64,000 bases of DNA from Oscillospiraceae bacterium (GCA_902792985.1 CADBBT010000006.1:1-64000), one strand, 5' to 3'; shown: positions 9,185 through 18,338, numbered from the stretch's first letter. Numbers and translations: made by a program. Notes: generated by a model from the letters alone, not told the origin.

Positions 9185-10066
9185 TTATTTTTCCAAAAAA
9201 TTCCAGTAATTCAGCCGTCCATAACTGCGGATACCGTCCTCTTCTCCGAACACCCAGCGACCGTTTTCATAATACAGCCCATGTGGATACGGGATTTCCA
9301 TTTTTCCCTCATAGCCTTCATGTTCCTCAATTACAAGTACCGTTGCATAGCCGTCTTTCTGCCAAATATAGTCAACGCGATCATTATTATAATTATGGCT
9401 GGCACCGTCTCCATATCCGACCTCACCCATATAGAGTTTGCCGTCTTTTTCTATGTAGATTGTTTCTACAGCTTCTGACACAAACTGCCAAGAAAAGTAT
9501 TTGCACAGATAAGTGATGAGTTGATCTTTCGTTTTGAATTTGTCACTTTTCACGGGATGATAGCATTCTACATTAGCATTCTTATCGGCCGGAACGCTCA
9601 CCGAAAGATCGCAATTCTTAAGTGCAGGACTCAGCCAATAATCTGCAACTTTATAAGCTGCCTGCAGCTTCTTTTGCGCAAAGCTTTTTGTGATCTGTGT
9701 GGAAAGATCAGCCTTAACAAACGCACCAAAAGTATACTTGTCTCCCTGCTTTGCATAAGCACGCACCTTGTAATAATAGGGTGTGGAAGCTGACAGATTC
9801 TTGTCAATGTAGCTTGTATCTTTTACGACAGCAATTTTTTGATAGGTTCCGGTTTTACCGCTGGAACTTCGATAGATTTGGTAACCTTTTGCGTACTGCG
9901 CTTTGTTCCAAGTCAGTTCCAGCGTTTTTGCTTTTCCGCCAGTTGAAATACAAAGCGATTCGAGATATCCGGGTTTGTCATTTGCCGAAACAGAAGAAAT
10001 ACTGATCAGGCCGAAAAGCATAGTCATAATCAGTAGCATCGAAAAGATTCGTTTAAAACAATTCAT
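9185..10066 (-). CDS. secreted fibronectin type III protein, probable target of the LytTR system
   Basis: The ATG at 10066 has GGAGG ten bases upstream; the longer reading starting at 10147 would run through the promoter. A signal peptide (about 1-28) precedes a fibronectin type III domain (about 30-122, with GYQIYRSSSGKTGTYQKIAV). That domain is closely matched by the FN3 domain of the gene at 17112. The remaining 170 residues are an unrecognised globular domain rich in aromatic residues. No catalytic motif was seen. The promoter at 10119-10147 directly follows a LytTR-type operator that is repeated before the adjacent two-component operon, so expression is probably controlled by that system. 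Confidence 0.8.
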   Translation of the reverse strand: MNCFKRIFSMLLIMTMLFGLISISSVSANDKPGYLESLCISTGGKAKTLELTWNKAQYAKGYQIYRSSSGKTGTYQKIAVVKDTSYIDKNLSASTPYYYKVRAYAKQGDKYTFGAFVKADLSTQITKSFAQKKLQAAYKVADYWLSPALKNCDLSVSVPADKNANVECYHPVKSDKFKTKDQLITYLCKYFSWQFVSEAVETIYIEKDGKLYMGEVGYGDGASHNYNNDRVDYIWQKDGYATVLVIEEHEGYEGKMEIPYPHGLYYENGRWVFGEEDGIRSYGRLNYWNFLEK

Positions 10067-10118
10067 AATCCACATTCCTCCAGACGAGATTACAACATTT
10101 TTCCAGCCTGTTATTCCT

Positions 10119-10186
10119 TTTATATCACAACAAAAAAACGTTTTCAAGCGATTTGGAACCAGCGGTCAACATACGGAATGAACGGT
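10119..10186 (-). promoter_or_regulatory. LytTR-type operator plus promoter for the FN3 gene
   Basis: Reading leftward: a 35-bp element at 10186-10152 with two ACCG half-sites 20 bp apart, ending TTCCAAA. Four bases later comes a -35 TTGAAA (10147-10142), a 17-bp spacer and a -10 TATAAA (10124-10119). The element matches 28 of 35 positions at 12377-12343 before the response regulator operon. Confidence 0.7.
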
Positions 10187-10195
10187 AAAAAACAA

Positions 10196-10222
10196 GGCCG
10201 CCGGACATTGCCGACAGCCAAA
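10196..10222 (-). terminator. terminator of the two-component operon
   Basis: An imperfect GC-rich hairpin (GGC..CCG..CGG..GCC) lies 20 bp past the histidine kinase stop and is followed on the minus strand by TTGTTTTTTA. The U-tract overlaps the start of the LytTR-type operator. Confidence 0.5.
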
Positions 10223-10239
10223 TGCAAATCATTCATTTA

Positions 10240-11508
10240 TCAGTTTTCTTTTTTCAAACACAGCCTGACATCTGCCGAAAAGACGTGATTCTCCACCGAA
10301 TAATTGACCGAGCCGTCATACCGTTTTGCGGCGCGTTCCACGTTTTTGAGTCCGAGCCCGTGATTGCGTGCGTCTCGCTTCGTTGTTTTCACAGACAGCT
10401 CGTCGAGCGTGGTCGGGTTTTCGATGTGCAGCAAAAACGACTCATGGAATGTTGTTCCTTTGACGGTGATGCTCCGCTTCTGCGCCGCAGGCAGTTTTCG
10501 GCACGCCTCGATGGCATTATCCAGCAAATTCGCGAGAATCGTGCAAAGGTCTTCGTTCTCGATCCCGCTGCCCGGCACCACGCCGTCAAAGGAGAGCAGA
10601 ATGTCATTTTCTGCAGCGGCAACCGCTTTATGATTCAAGATCGCGTCTGCAACAAAGTTGCCGGTCATGATCTTGTTTGTCGTGCCGTCTACACGGCTGC
10701 TGATTGCCGCAAGATAGGCGCTCGCTTCGTCAATGCGTCCGCTTCGCAGGTAAGCGTTCACTACGATCATGTGGTTGCGGTAATCGTGCCGGAACCGGCG
10801 CAGCTCTTCGTCGCCGACGATCGTCTTTTCGCCGAATTCCTTTTGCAGCTCCATTTGCTGCAGAATCGAATTCTGGCGGTGCGCAAGTGAAAAAATTTTG
10901 ATGACAAGATACAGCACGGTAATAAAAACGCCCGCCGAAGAGACCACATACAGCGCGTTATACCAATCCGTAGAAATGCCGAATTCCTTGTAACAGCAGG
11001 TCAGCTCAAACAACAGCAGCACCGCATAGAGCCACTTCGGAATTTCACCGAGCACCTGCGGCAGAAAAGTGCCGGCTCCGTTTTTTGATGCATAATACAG
11101 CACCAGCGCTACCCCGCCGTAGAGCACCGCATTAATCAGACATTCGAGATACAGATCCTGCGGAATATACGGCACAAGCAGAGAATAGAACATGTCGATC
11201 GTGAAGCTGTAGATCAGAACAAACAGGATCGTTCCGCCGACTTTTCGGGGGCGGGTCAGCAGCAGGATCGCCAGTATGTCGATGCAGTTGGCGGCAAAGT
11301 CCATGATCGCCTTGTATTCTTCTGCACGCCCCATCAAAACATATGCGCCGACACAGGCGTTGCAAACCATCAGACCAATCAACAGTACCGCCTTTGACAC
11401 ACTGAAACAGACCTCCCGGCGGAAGACCAGCCGCATGAACAGAATCATGCCGACGGTTGCGGTGAGATCACGCAGCAAGCAGGAAAATGCGGTGACGGTT
11501 TGGATCAT
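10240..11508 (-). CDS. membrane sensor histidine kinase, GHKL/AgrC type
   Basis: This 422-residue kinase senses a signal at the membrane and phosphorylates the LytTR regulator encoded just upstream. Residues 1-207 form six or so membrane segments, as in AgrC-type peptide sensors. A short linker helix leads to the H-box FRHDYRNH (His 241). The ATP-binding fold has the N-box NLLDNAIEAC (327-336) and glycine box HGLGLKNV (383-390). AAAGGA precedes the ATG. The gene lies 15 bp after the regulator gene in one operon. No agrB- or agrD-like gene is adjacent, so the signal is unknown; another membrane or cell-wall cue is equally possible. Confidence 0.93.
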   Translation of the reverse strand: MIQTVTAFSCLLRDLTATVGMILFMRLVFRREVCFSVSKAVLLIGLMVCNACVGAYVLMGRAEEYKAIMDFAANCIDILAILLLTRPRKVGGTILFVLIYSFTIDMFYSLLVPYIPQDLYLECLINAVLYGGVALVLYYASKNGAGTFLPQVLGEIPKWLYAVLLLFELTCCYKEFGISTDWYNALYVVSSAGVFITVLYLVIKIFSLAHRQNSILQQMELQKEFGEKTIVGDEELRRFRHDYRNHMIVVNAYLRSGRIDEASAYLAAISSRVDGTTNKIMTGNFVADAILNHKAVAAAENDILLSFDGVVPGSGIENEDLCTILANLLDNAIEACRKLPAAQKRSITVKGTTFHESFLLHIENPTTLDELSVKTTKRDARNHGLGLKNVERAAKRYDGSVNYSVENHVFSADVRLCLKKEN

Positions 11509-11523
11509 GGCGTTTCCTTTCGG

Positions 11524-12231
11524 TTACAGTGTTTTCAGAAAGGCTGCGAAACGGGCATCAAATTCGGACCGGTTACGGCGGCTGATCTCTGCGTGACAGC
11601 GATCCATATCGAAAACGATCTCGTTCTCTTCCAAACGCACAATATGCTTCATATTGATGAGAAAGCGGCGGTGTACCCGGCAAAAGCAGTTGTTTTCGAT
11701 GTCCTCTGTGTATTCGGCGATGGACTTTTTGGAGTCAAAGGCTTTTCCGTTTTGCAGATAGACCACCGAATGCTTGCCTTGCGATTCAATACAGACGATG
11801 TCATCCAATGCGATCACAAGCTGCTCGTTCTGCGTCGGCACAAGCAGATATTTTATGGAACGAAACTCTGCAGCGTAATGCAGCATAGCTTCTTTCAGCT
11901 TCTCGTATTGCAGCGGCTTGGGAAGGAACCGGAACGCTCCGACTTCATAGCCCTCATAGACATGTTCCTGAAACGCCGTAATAATGATGACGCCGGTCGC
12001 GGCACGATCTTCTTTTAAGCGTCGCGCCAGCTCCAGACCGTTGCCGTCCGGCAGATGCAGATCAAGGATCAGGAGATCAGGCTTCGCATTTGCCGCGTCA
12101 AACGCCTGCATGGATTCAAAACATGTCAGCTCGCACGAAAGTGCCGGCAATTCGTTTTCGGCAATTTCCTTGACTGCCGTTTCCAGCTGCTCCAGCTCCA
12201 TGGCCTCGTCTTCAACGATCGTGATTTTCAT
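11524..12231 (-). CDS. LytTR-family response regulator
   Basis: The protein has 235 residues. The receiver domain (1-120) has acidic residues at 7-9 (EDE), phospho-acceptor Asp 57 (ILDLHLPDG), and the conserved Thr/Lys positions (IITAF, PKPL). Residues about 130-233 are a LytTR DNA-binding domain (IVCIESQGKHSVVYL, FCRVHRRFLINM). GGGAGG precedes the ATG. Members of this family bind pairs of short direct repeats upstream of the -35. Two such elements occur here, one before this gene and one before the FN3 gene, so autoregulation plus one nearby target is the likely circuit. Confidence 0.94.
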   Translation of the reverse strand: MKITIVEDEAMELEQLETAVKEIAENELPALSCELTCFESMQAFDAANAKPDLLILDLHLPDGNGLELARRLKEDRAATGVIIITAFQEHVYEGYEVGAFRFLPKPLQYEKLKEAMLHYAAEFRSIKYLLVPTQNEQLVIALDDIVCIESQGKHSVVYLQNGKAFDSKKSIAEYTEDIENNCFCRVHRRFLINMKHIVRLEENEIVFDMDRCHAEISRRNRSEFDARFAAFLKTL

Positions 12232-12272
12232 AGACGTCCTCCCTGCAGTTCACCGGAAGTTTCACTGCGTTC

Positions 12273-12301
12273 ATTATAGCACAGCTTGATTTACTTTACA
12301 A
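12273..12301 (-). promoter_or_regulatory. proximal promoter of the two-component operon
   Basis: On the minus strand: -35 TTGTAA (12301-12296), 17-bp spacer, -10 TATAAT (12278-12273), about 40 bp before the regulator start codon. It lies downstream of the operator-linked promoter and may give basal expression. Confidence 0.6.
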
Positions 12302-12309
12302 TCATTTTT

Positions 12310-12377
12310 ATGCTATCATGATTGCAAAGAAAAATCAATTGTTTTGGAATTTGCGGTCAAGAAACAGAATAAACGGT
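12310..12377 (-). promoter_or_regulatory. LytTR-type operator plus distal promoter of the two-component operon
   Basis: The 35-bp element at 12377-12343 has two ACCG half-sites 20 bp apart and ends TTCCAAA. Four bases on is -35 TTGATT (12338-12333), a 17-bp spacer and -10 TAGCAT (12315-12310). Geometry is identical to the copy at 10119-10186, while the weak -10 suits an activated promoter. Confidence 0.68.
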
Positions 12378-12388
12378 TTCGTTCTGCG

Positions 12389-12418
12389 TTGACAGAAATC
12401 TATCGTCCATGCTATACT
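12389..12418 (+). promoter_or_regulatory. promoter of the rightward exported-protein operon
   Basis: -35 TTGACA (12389-12394), 18-bp spacer, -10 TATACT (12413-12418), 34 bp before the ATG at 12453. The divergent LytTR-type operator ends 11 bp upstream of the -35, so the regulator could influence both directions. Confidence 0.7.
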
Positions 12419-12452
12419 TTAATAAAAACACAAAGATTGGGATGAATGATAC

Positions 12453-14312
12453 ATGAGACAACCCGTCGCAAAAAAATGGCTCGGCTTTTTCCTTTTTTCC
12501 ATCCTCTTCGCCGCACTTACTGTTTGGACAGCAGCAGCAGAAACAGAAGGAATTTTCACCTATTCCGTAGCAAACGACGAAGCGACACTGACAAAAGTGG
12601 ACTATACCGGGATAAAAGATATTGTGATCCCGGAAACGCTGGGCGGCTATCCGGTGACAACGATTGGCGATCGTTGCTTTTATGACAACACACTTTCAAT
12701 TGGTGACGGAGCCGACACAGTATTTATTCCTAAAACGGTAACATCGATCGTTCGTAGCGCATTTACCTATGCTGACATCAAGCGCATCGTTGCTGATGAA
12801 AACAATCCCAATTTTGCCTCGGATGATTTCGGTGTGTTGTTCAACAAAGATATGACCGAATTGCTTAACACTTGTTGTGCATTTGATGCGGGTGTCTATC
12901 ATGTTCCAAACACAGTTACTGCTATTGCAAGCGGTGCATTTCACTCTTGCGTTTTTGTGGAGGAATACTATATTCCGTCATCTGTGGAAACCATTCAAAG
13001 TCAAGCTTTTTGGGAAAACCAAAACTTGAAAAAGATTCATTTTTCGGAAGGACTTCAACGAATCGCCGACAATTGCTTTGTCTGGTGCAATCAGTTGGAA
13101 TCCATCGTTATTCCATCCACAGTCATCGATATATCTTATGGCGCATTTACCGAATGTTACGGTCTGAAAGAAGTCATTGTTTCTGAAGGCGTCACAAACC
13201 TTGGAAGGATTACCTTTGAAAGCGATACAGCATTGGAACGTGTATATCTTCCTTCTACCTTATCAACCATAGGTTCCGGCGTATTTGGCAACTGCACTTC
13301 TCTGACAGATATTTGCTATGCAGGATCAGCGGATGATTGGGCAACTATTTCGATTGATACTTCGCCCTATTCCGGCAGCAGTCCCGTCATGATCGACACC
13401 TGCAACATCCACTGCAACATTCCTGTGGAAGCATACAAAAACCTCCGCTTTGAAAACGACAACGATATTTTAACCTTCTCCGGCAGCGGCAAGATTCCGG
13501 GCGGCTGGCACTATTGGGACGCAGAAAAAGACACAGTTACAACCGTGTTGATCGACGGAGATTATGAATCCATTGAATCGGGCGCGTTCGCTGACTATCC
13601 CGAATTGACAACCGTTATTCTTGACACGGATTCCACAGCCATCGCTGACGGCGCCTTTGCGAACTGCCCGAACCTGCAGGCTGTGATCTGCTTCGGCGGC
13701 AGTGACTTCAGCACAAGTGCTTTCGGTTTTGAAGGCACATGCAAAGTCTATGAAAGCGCAGATGCGGCACATACCCTCAGCACATCGCAAGGCGGTTTGA
13801 TCGTGATCCCCTACCGCTTCTCCGGCAGTGCCCTTTCCCTGCTCGGTGAAGTGACCTTCGAATCCTATGAGTTTTTTGACACGCTGGCAGCCTTCTCTCT
13901 GAAATATGATGACATTCAGAAGCTGACCTTCACGCGCTTCACCTTTGACGAGATCCCACTGTATTTCTACCCGATTGAAGGAAAGAAGACTACGAAACGT
14001 GTGGAAGACAACACCCTGATCAACGGCGAGATGTATCCGCTGATTTATGAGGACGATGCAGAAACGCCGATCTCTTTCAATCAGCTTGTTGCCGGTATCG
14101 CGGATAAAAGCATCACGAGCTTCTCTCTGATTTCCAGCGACGAAGCACACCCGCAGATCAAGGACACGCCGATTGTGATTGAGAACCCGCCAGAGGAAGA
14201 AGACGACAACGAAGGCGGCAATGAGAGCGGCATCGTCAGCGTCATCAAAAAAGCCATGCGCTGGGTGATCACACTGCTGAACGCATTGTTTAGAATCCTT
14301 GGGAAAAAGTAA
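12453..14312 (+). CDS. secreted BspA-type leucine-rich repeat protein
   Basis: The protein has 619 residues with a signal peptide (about 1-29, ending AAAE). From about 40 to 300 it has LRR_5-type repeats with phrases such as GAFHSCVFVEEYYIPSSV and IGSGVFGNCTSL. A second shorter set lies at about 355-420. The rest is a less clear beta-rich domain. An acidic linker (EEEDDNEGG) leads to a hydrophobic/basic helix, WVITLLNALFRIL, at the extreme end; similar tails end other exported proteins here. The ribosome binding site is weak. It is the first of four closely spaced genes running to 18338. Proteins of this type are usually surface adhesins; the partner is unknown. Confidence 0.85.
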   Translation: MRQPVAKKWLGFFLFSILFAALTVWTAAAETEGIFTYSVANDEATLTKVDYTGIKDIVIPETLGGYPVTTIGDRCFYDNTLSIGDGADTVFIPKTVTSIVRSAFTYADIKRIVADENNPNFASDDFGVLFNKDMTELLNTCCAFDAGVYHVPNTVTAIASGAFHSCVFVEEYYIPSSVETIQSQAFWENQNLKKIHFSEGLQRIADNCFVWCNQLESIVIPSTVIDISYGAFTECYGLKEVIVSEGVTNLGRITFESDTALERVYLPSTLSTIGSGVFGNCTSLTDICYAGSADDWATISIDTSPYSGSSPVMIDTCNIHCNIPVEAYKNLRFENDNDILTFSGSGKIPGGWHYWDAEKDTVTTVLIDGDYESIESGAFADYPELTTVILDTDSTAIADGAFANCPNLQAVICFGGSDFSTSAFGFEGTCKVYESADAAHTLSTSQGGLIVIPYRFSGSALSLLGEVTFESYEFFDTLAAFSLKYDDIQKLTFTRFTFDEIPLYFYPIEGKKTTKRVEDNTLINGEMYPLIYEDDAETPISFNQLVAGIADKSITSFSLISSDEAHPQIKDTPIVIENPPEEEDDNEGGNESGIVSVIKKAMRWVITLLNALFRILGKK

Positions 14313-14328
14313 GGGAAGAGGAATGGTT

Positions 14329-16086
14329 ATGAAACGCATCTTTTGTCTTTTGCTGGCATGCTGCATCGTTTTATCTCTCTGGGGCTGCGGGAATGAATCC
14401 CCAGAGAATACCACTGCGCCGTCAACAACAGAGCCTTCCACCGAGCCGGTTGCCGTTACCGAACCGGAGCCTGCCGTTTTTTCGCTGAAAAAGCTGCCGG
14501 AGATCGGGGAGTTCGTGTCTGATGAAAAGAAAGATTATTTCTTTGACGACGGCGTTCATGAAGAATTTGAACCGCGCGATGATTACGGCGAGATCGTTCC
14601 GTATTGTCCGTTGACAGAACGCTTTTTTGCCATTGACTGGAGCTATGAAGATCCGGAAACCGGCGAGGTCTATTCCGGATCAACAGAAAAAAGCGAAGAA
14701 GGATACTTTGAAAAATACGGGTTTGCAACAACAGACGGTAAGATCATAACAGAAGGTGTCTATGAGGATGTGATAGAAGTTCGTGTCGAATCGGGCGAAT
14801 GGATCTATGTTGCGTTTCCGAAGCAGACCTATGAAATGTGCGGAGAAATGGATATTATCGGCTCCGATGGCAGTTGGATGCTCCGCTTTGATTCCCAGGT
14901 GGATTTTCAATGCTTGGACTACCGCACATGGACCTATACTCCAATGTTTATTATTAGCGCAGAAAACCAAGATCAGATTTTTGATTTCAACGGGCATTTA
15001 GTGCGCGATGTTACGTGGATAAAAAAAGGCTCATTCGTTCTCCCCGAAATCTATTATATTGACAAGGATCAACTTCTTGTTGAGGAACATATCCCCGATG
15101 GTGAATACAGCAAAGAGGTCTTCCGTCTTTATGACAAAGATAACAAGCTTCTCTCCACGTTTCCCGAGGAAATCACCAATATCATAGACGTGACTCCAGA
15201 AGGCGTAGTGATCGCCAGCCCGGAAGATGAAACGTATCGGCTGTTGGATCTTTCGGGAAAACGTCTGAACGAAACGACATACTATAAGGTTGCTTATGAT
15301 AAACAAAACGCCTGCTTTTATGCAGGGCCGGATTATGACGCAAGCATCATCGAGGTGCTTGATAAAACCGGAAAAAAGATCCGAACGCTGGACTGCCCTT
15401 ATGATGAGCTGCAGCAGGATGAAAATATTTTTTGGCTCTTTGATGATTCCGATTATGTCATCCACGATTTTGACGGAAATGAAGTGCTGCTCGATGTTGA
15501 AGGTAAAGAGATCGAGAAAACAGAGATCCTTACAGACTGGGATACAGACCATACGCTCAAAGCTTGTTTCTATGCAGTAACGCCAAACGACACGCTGTAT
15601 GTGTTTGACACAGCGGGACACCGGCTCGCCGTGATCCCGAATGTGGAATATGACGAATACGAGATATATAACGATTATGACGACGAAGATAACGATGAGG
15701 ATGCGGATGAACCGAAGCAGTTTGAAAAATCATATCACATTGGGCTGGATAACAATTATCTGATTTATGAGCAGAAGGGAAAAGGCTGCGTGCAGTCGAT
15801 CGATAACGGAACCATACGGAGTTTCCCGATCACAGACCCCGAAAACTACCGCGGCGTCACAATGGCCGGCAACAGTTTGTATGGTGTTGAATACATCACA
15901 AAAGACGGCTCCTGGAGCAGTAATATCACCTTATACGATTTCAACACTGACAAATGTCTGTTGCGAAACGCGGTAAAAATGGAACCATTCGGCAACTTGA
16001 TTCTGGTTTTAACAAAAACACATAGTTACATACTGGACAAATCAGGCAACAAGATCCTTTGCCTGAAGAATGATAAACTGGTATAA
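14329..16086 (+). CDS. large lipoprotein, possible beta-propeller
   Basis: The ATG at 14329 (MKRIF) is chosen because GAGG lies seven bases upstream and the signal peptide then has normal length; a start at 14299 would overlap the previous gene. The lipobox is LWGC, so the mature protein is lipid-anchored. A Thr/Ser/Pro/Glu linker (about 25-45) is followed by roughly 530 residues of short beta-rich units with phrases such as LYDKDNKLLSTFPEE and VLDKTGKKIRTLD, which suggests a WG/propeller-like fold without a recognisable catalytic site. A very acidic loop (DYDDEDNDEDADEP) lies near 440-460. It is second in a four-gene operon beside a PstS-like binding protein. Function unknown. Confidence 0.8.
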   Translation: MKRIFCLLLACCIVLSLWGCGNESPENTTAPSTTEPSTEPVAVTEPEPAVFSLKKLPEIGEFVSDEKKDYFFDDGVHEEFEPRDDYGEIVPYCPLTERFFAIDWSYEDPETGEVYSGSTEKSEEGYFEKYGFATTDGKIITEGVYEDVIEVRVESGEWIYVAFPKQTYEMCGEMDIIGSDGSWMLRFDSQVDFQCLDYRTWTYTPMFIISAENQDQIFDFNGHLVRDVTWIKKGSFVLPEIYYIDKDQLLVEEHIPDGEYSKEVFRLYDKDNKLLSTFPEEITNIIDVTPEGVVIASPEDETYRLLDLSGKRLNETTYYKVAYDKQNACFYAGPDYDASIIEVLDKTGKKIRTLDCPYDELQQDENIFWLFDDSDYVIHDFDGNEVLLDVEGKEIEKTEILTDWDTDHTLKACFYAVTPNDTLYVFDTAGHRLAVIPNVEYDEYEIYNDYDDEDNDEDADEPKQFEKSYHIGLDNNYLIYEQKGKGCVQSIDNGTIRSFPITDPENYRGVTMAGNSLYGVEYITKDGSWSSNITLYDFNTDKCLLRNAVKMEPFGNLILVLTKTHSYILDKSGNKILCLKNDKLV

Positions 16087-16108
16087 AAAAGAGAGGAGAT
16101 TATCTAAG

Positions 16109-17065
16109 ATGACCATGAAAAGAACCCTTGCGATCCTGTTGGTACTCAGCATGCTTTTTCTCTGTGCCTGCGGCGCAAAAACCGACCCGACCGCAACAAC
16201 GGAACCCGACACGACCGAAACCACAACCAGCAACCTGAACGGGAATTTCGAATTCACCAAAGAGAACTATCCGCGCATGGGCGGCTCGCTGGCCAACCTG
16301 CCGCTCGGGCAGGCTGTGACGGCCACCGTGCTCGGCATCAGCCGTGAAGACGCGAACGAACTGATTACCTTTGAAGGTTCCACCACAGACAATTACAAGG
16401 CAATTGTTGACGGAGAGTTTGACATTCTTCTGGCTTATGAGCCGAGCGAAGAGGCAAAACAATACATCAAGGACAGCGGGAAAGAATTGGAAATGACACC
16501 CATCGGCGTGGATGCACTGGTCTTTATCTGCTCCAAAGATAATGCTGTCCAAAGCTTGACACTCGACCAGATCAAATCCATCTACAGCGGGAAAACCACG
16601 AATTGGTCCACAGTCGGCGGTGCAAAGGGAGAAATTGCTGCATACCAACGCAATCCGGATTCCGGCAGTCAGACCTTGTTTGACAAGTTGGTAAATCTGG
16701 GTGACGATCTGATGACACCGCCGGAGGGCAGACAGGTCGGCACCATGATGGGACTTCTGGAAGCGATTGCAGATTATGACGACAGCAAAAATGCACTCGG
16801 CTATACGGTCTATTATTATCTGACCAATATGGAAAGTGAAAAGCTGAACCGGGCAAAAATTCTTGCCGTGGACGGTATCGATCCTTCCAACAACAGCATC
16901 GGCGACGGCAGCTATCCGCTGACCAACGATTTTTATGTTGTGATCCGCAAGTCCGCGGAAGAGAACAGTCCCGAGCGCGTGCTTTACAATTGGATCTGCT
17001 CCGAACAGGGCGCAGAGCTTGTGAAACAGGAAAACTACCCTGTGCGCGTGGCAGCAGAAAAGTAA
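16109..17065 (+). CDS. PstS-like substrate-binding lipoprotein
   Basis: The ATG at 16109 has GAGAGGAG ten bases upstream. The lipobox is LCAC. After a Thr-rich linker the protein has the PBP-like fold used by phosphate-binding PstS proteins: FEGSTTDNYKAIVDGEFDILLAYEPS, later LDQIKSIYSGKTTNW and YQRNPDSGSQTLF, which form the ligand pocket in that family. The Asn-Pro-Asp-Ser-Gly-Ser segment matches the anion-binding loop. No pstC, pstA or pstB genes are nearby. An orphan role in sensing or presenting an anion at the cell surface is therefore as likely as transport. Confidence 0.85.
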   Translation: MTMKRTLAILLVLSMLFLCACGAKTDPTATTEPDTTETTTSNLNGNFEFTKENYPRMGGSLANLPLGQAVTATVLGISREDANELITFEGSTTDNYKAIVDGEFDILLAYEPSEEAKQYIKDSGKELEMTPIGVDALVFICSKDNAVQSLTLDQIKSIYSGKTTNWSTVGGAKGEIAAYQRNPDSGSQTLFDKLVNLGDDLMTPPEGRQVGTMMGLLEAIADYDDSKNALGYTVYYYLTNMESEKLNRAKILAVDGIDPSNNSIGDGSYPLTNDFYVVIRKSAEENSPERVLYNWICSEQGAELVKQENYPVRVAAEK

Positions 17066-17111
17066 AGGCTTTTAGAGAACAATCGGCGTTTTTAGAAATG
17101 GAGATCCTTTT

Positions 17112-18338
17112 ATGACCTTTAACAGAAGAGTTTTTTCCATCTTCCTGGCAATGCTCCTTGTGCTTCCCTGCATTTGCGCAGTCAGCGCGGCAAAAGCAGA
17201 AACAGGCAAGTGCGGTAAAAACGCAACCTGGACACTGCAAAACGGCACGCTGACAATCAGCGGTTCAGGAAACATATATAACTATGAATGGGGCAGTTGT
17301 CCTTGGTATGCTCAGCGCACAAGCATCAAACGAGTCGTTATCGAAGAGGGTATCCGCTATGCCGGCTCTGCGATGCTGTATCAGTGCAGTAACGTCAAGT
17401 TCATCAAGTTCCCGCAAACGCTGACCGCAATTGGAGACGAAGCGTTTATCTTTTGCGGCGTACAAAAAATAAAACTGTCCGACAATGTGAAAAGAATCGG
17501 CACCAGCGCGTTTGAGCGTTGTCCTAATTTGAAGGAAATCATCTTCCCTCGTAAAGTGACTGCCTTCGGCGATGGCATGCTGTTTTATTGTTCTTCGTTG
17601 GAGCGGGTGGTGCTTCCTGAGAATCTTACGGGGATTCCGGCAGGAACATTCGGAAGATGCTTCCGGCTGCATGATTTTGAATTGCCGAAAAATGTGACAT
17701 GTATCGGCGAAGGCGCTTTTGACAGCACATGTGGATTCAAAGCATTAAAGATTCCGGAGAATGTGACTGAAATCGGCGATTGCGCATTTATGCGCTCCTG
17801 CTTGAGAAAACTGACCGTTCCTGCTTCAGTGAAGCAAATCGGCGCAGAAGCCTTTCGGATGAGCAGTCATCTGAAAACGCTGACAATTATGAACCCGGAC
17901 TGTGTGATCAAAACCGTACCGGACGCCGCAATCAACGGTGATCTGCTTATCATCCCGAAGACAGCGGTTTTGCGTGGCTTCAAAGGTTCCACAGCGGAAG
18001 CCTATGCTGAAAAATACGGATTGACCTTCCAAAATATCGAGAAAAAAGCCAAACCGGAAAAGCCTGCTAACCTTCAAGTTGTAACCGAAGGAAAGAAATC
18101 ATCTCTCAAATTGATATGGAACGCACAAGACTCTGCCATCAAAGGGTATCAGATTTTCCGCAGCGCAAGCGGTAAAACGGGGACATATGAACGCATTGCC
18201 GTTGTGAAAAGCACTGAGTATAAAGACAAGAGTTTGGACTCCGGAACAACATATTATTATGCTGTTCGCGCCTATAATAAACAAAACGGGAAGTATGTTT
18301 ATGGCGCGTATACAAAAGCAAATCAGACCACGCGATAA
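17112..18338 (+). CDS. secreted leucine-rich repeat protein with C-terminal FN3 domain
   Basis: This 408-residue protein has a signal peptide (1-30), a short beta-rich lead (TWTLQNGTLTISGSG), then BspA-type leucine-rich repeats at about 70-290 (GDEAFIFCGVQKIKL, IGTSAFERCPNLKEI, IGEGAFDSTCGFKALKIP). A fibronectin III domain at about 318-405 has GYQIFRSASGKTGTYERIAV. The same phrase, slightly changed, occurs in the FN3 protein at 9185-10066, so the two share a recently related module. It is the last gene of the rightward operon and a terminator follows. Likely a surface adhesin. Confidence 0.86.
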   Translation: MTFNRRVFSIFLAMLLVLPCICAVSAAKAETGKCGKNATWTLQNGTLTISGSGNIYNYEWGSCPWYAQRTSIKRVVIEEGIRYAGSAMLYQCSNVKFIKFPQTLTAIGDEAFIFCGVQKIKLSDNVKRIGTSAFERCPNLKEIIFPRKVTAFGDGMLFYCSSLERVVLPENLTGIPAGTFGRCFRLHDFELPKNVTCIGEGAFDSTCGFKALKIPENVTEIGDCAFMRSCLRKLTVPASVKQIGAEAFRMSSHLKTLTIMNPDCVIKTVPDAAINGDLLIIPKTAVLRGFKGSTAEAYAEKYGLTFQNIEKKAKPEKPANLQVVTEGKKSSLKLIWNAQDSAIKGYQIFRSASGKTGTYERIAVVKSTEYKDKSLDSGTTYYYAVRAYNKQNGKYVYGAYTKANQTTR

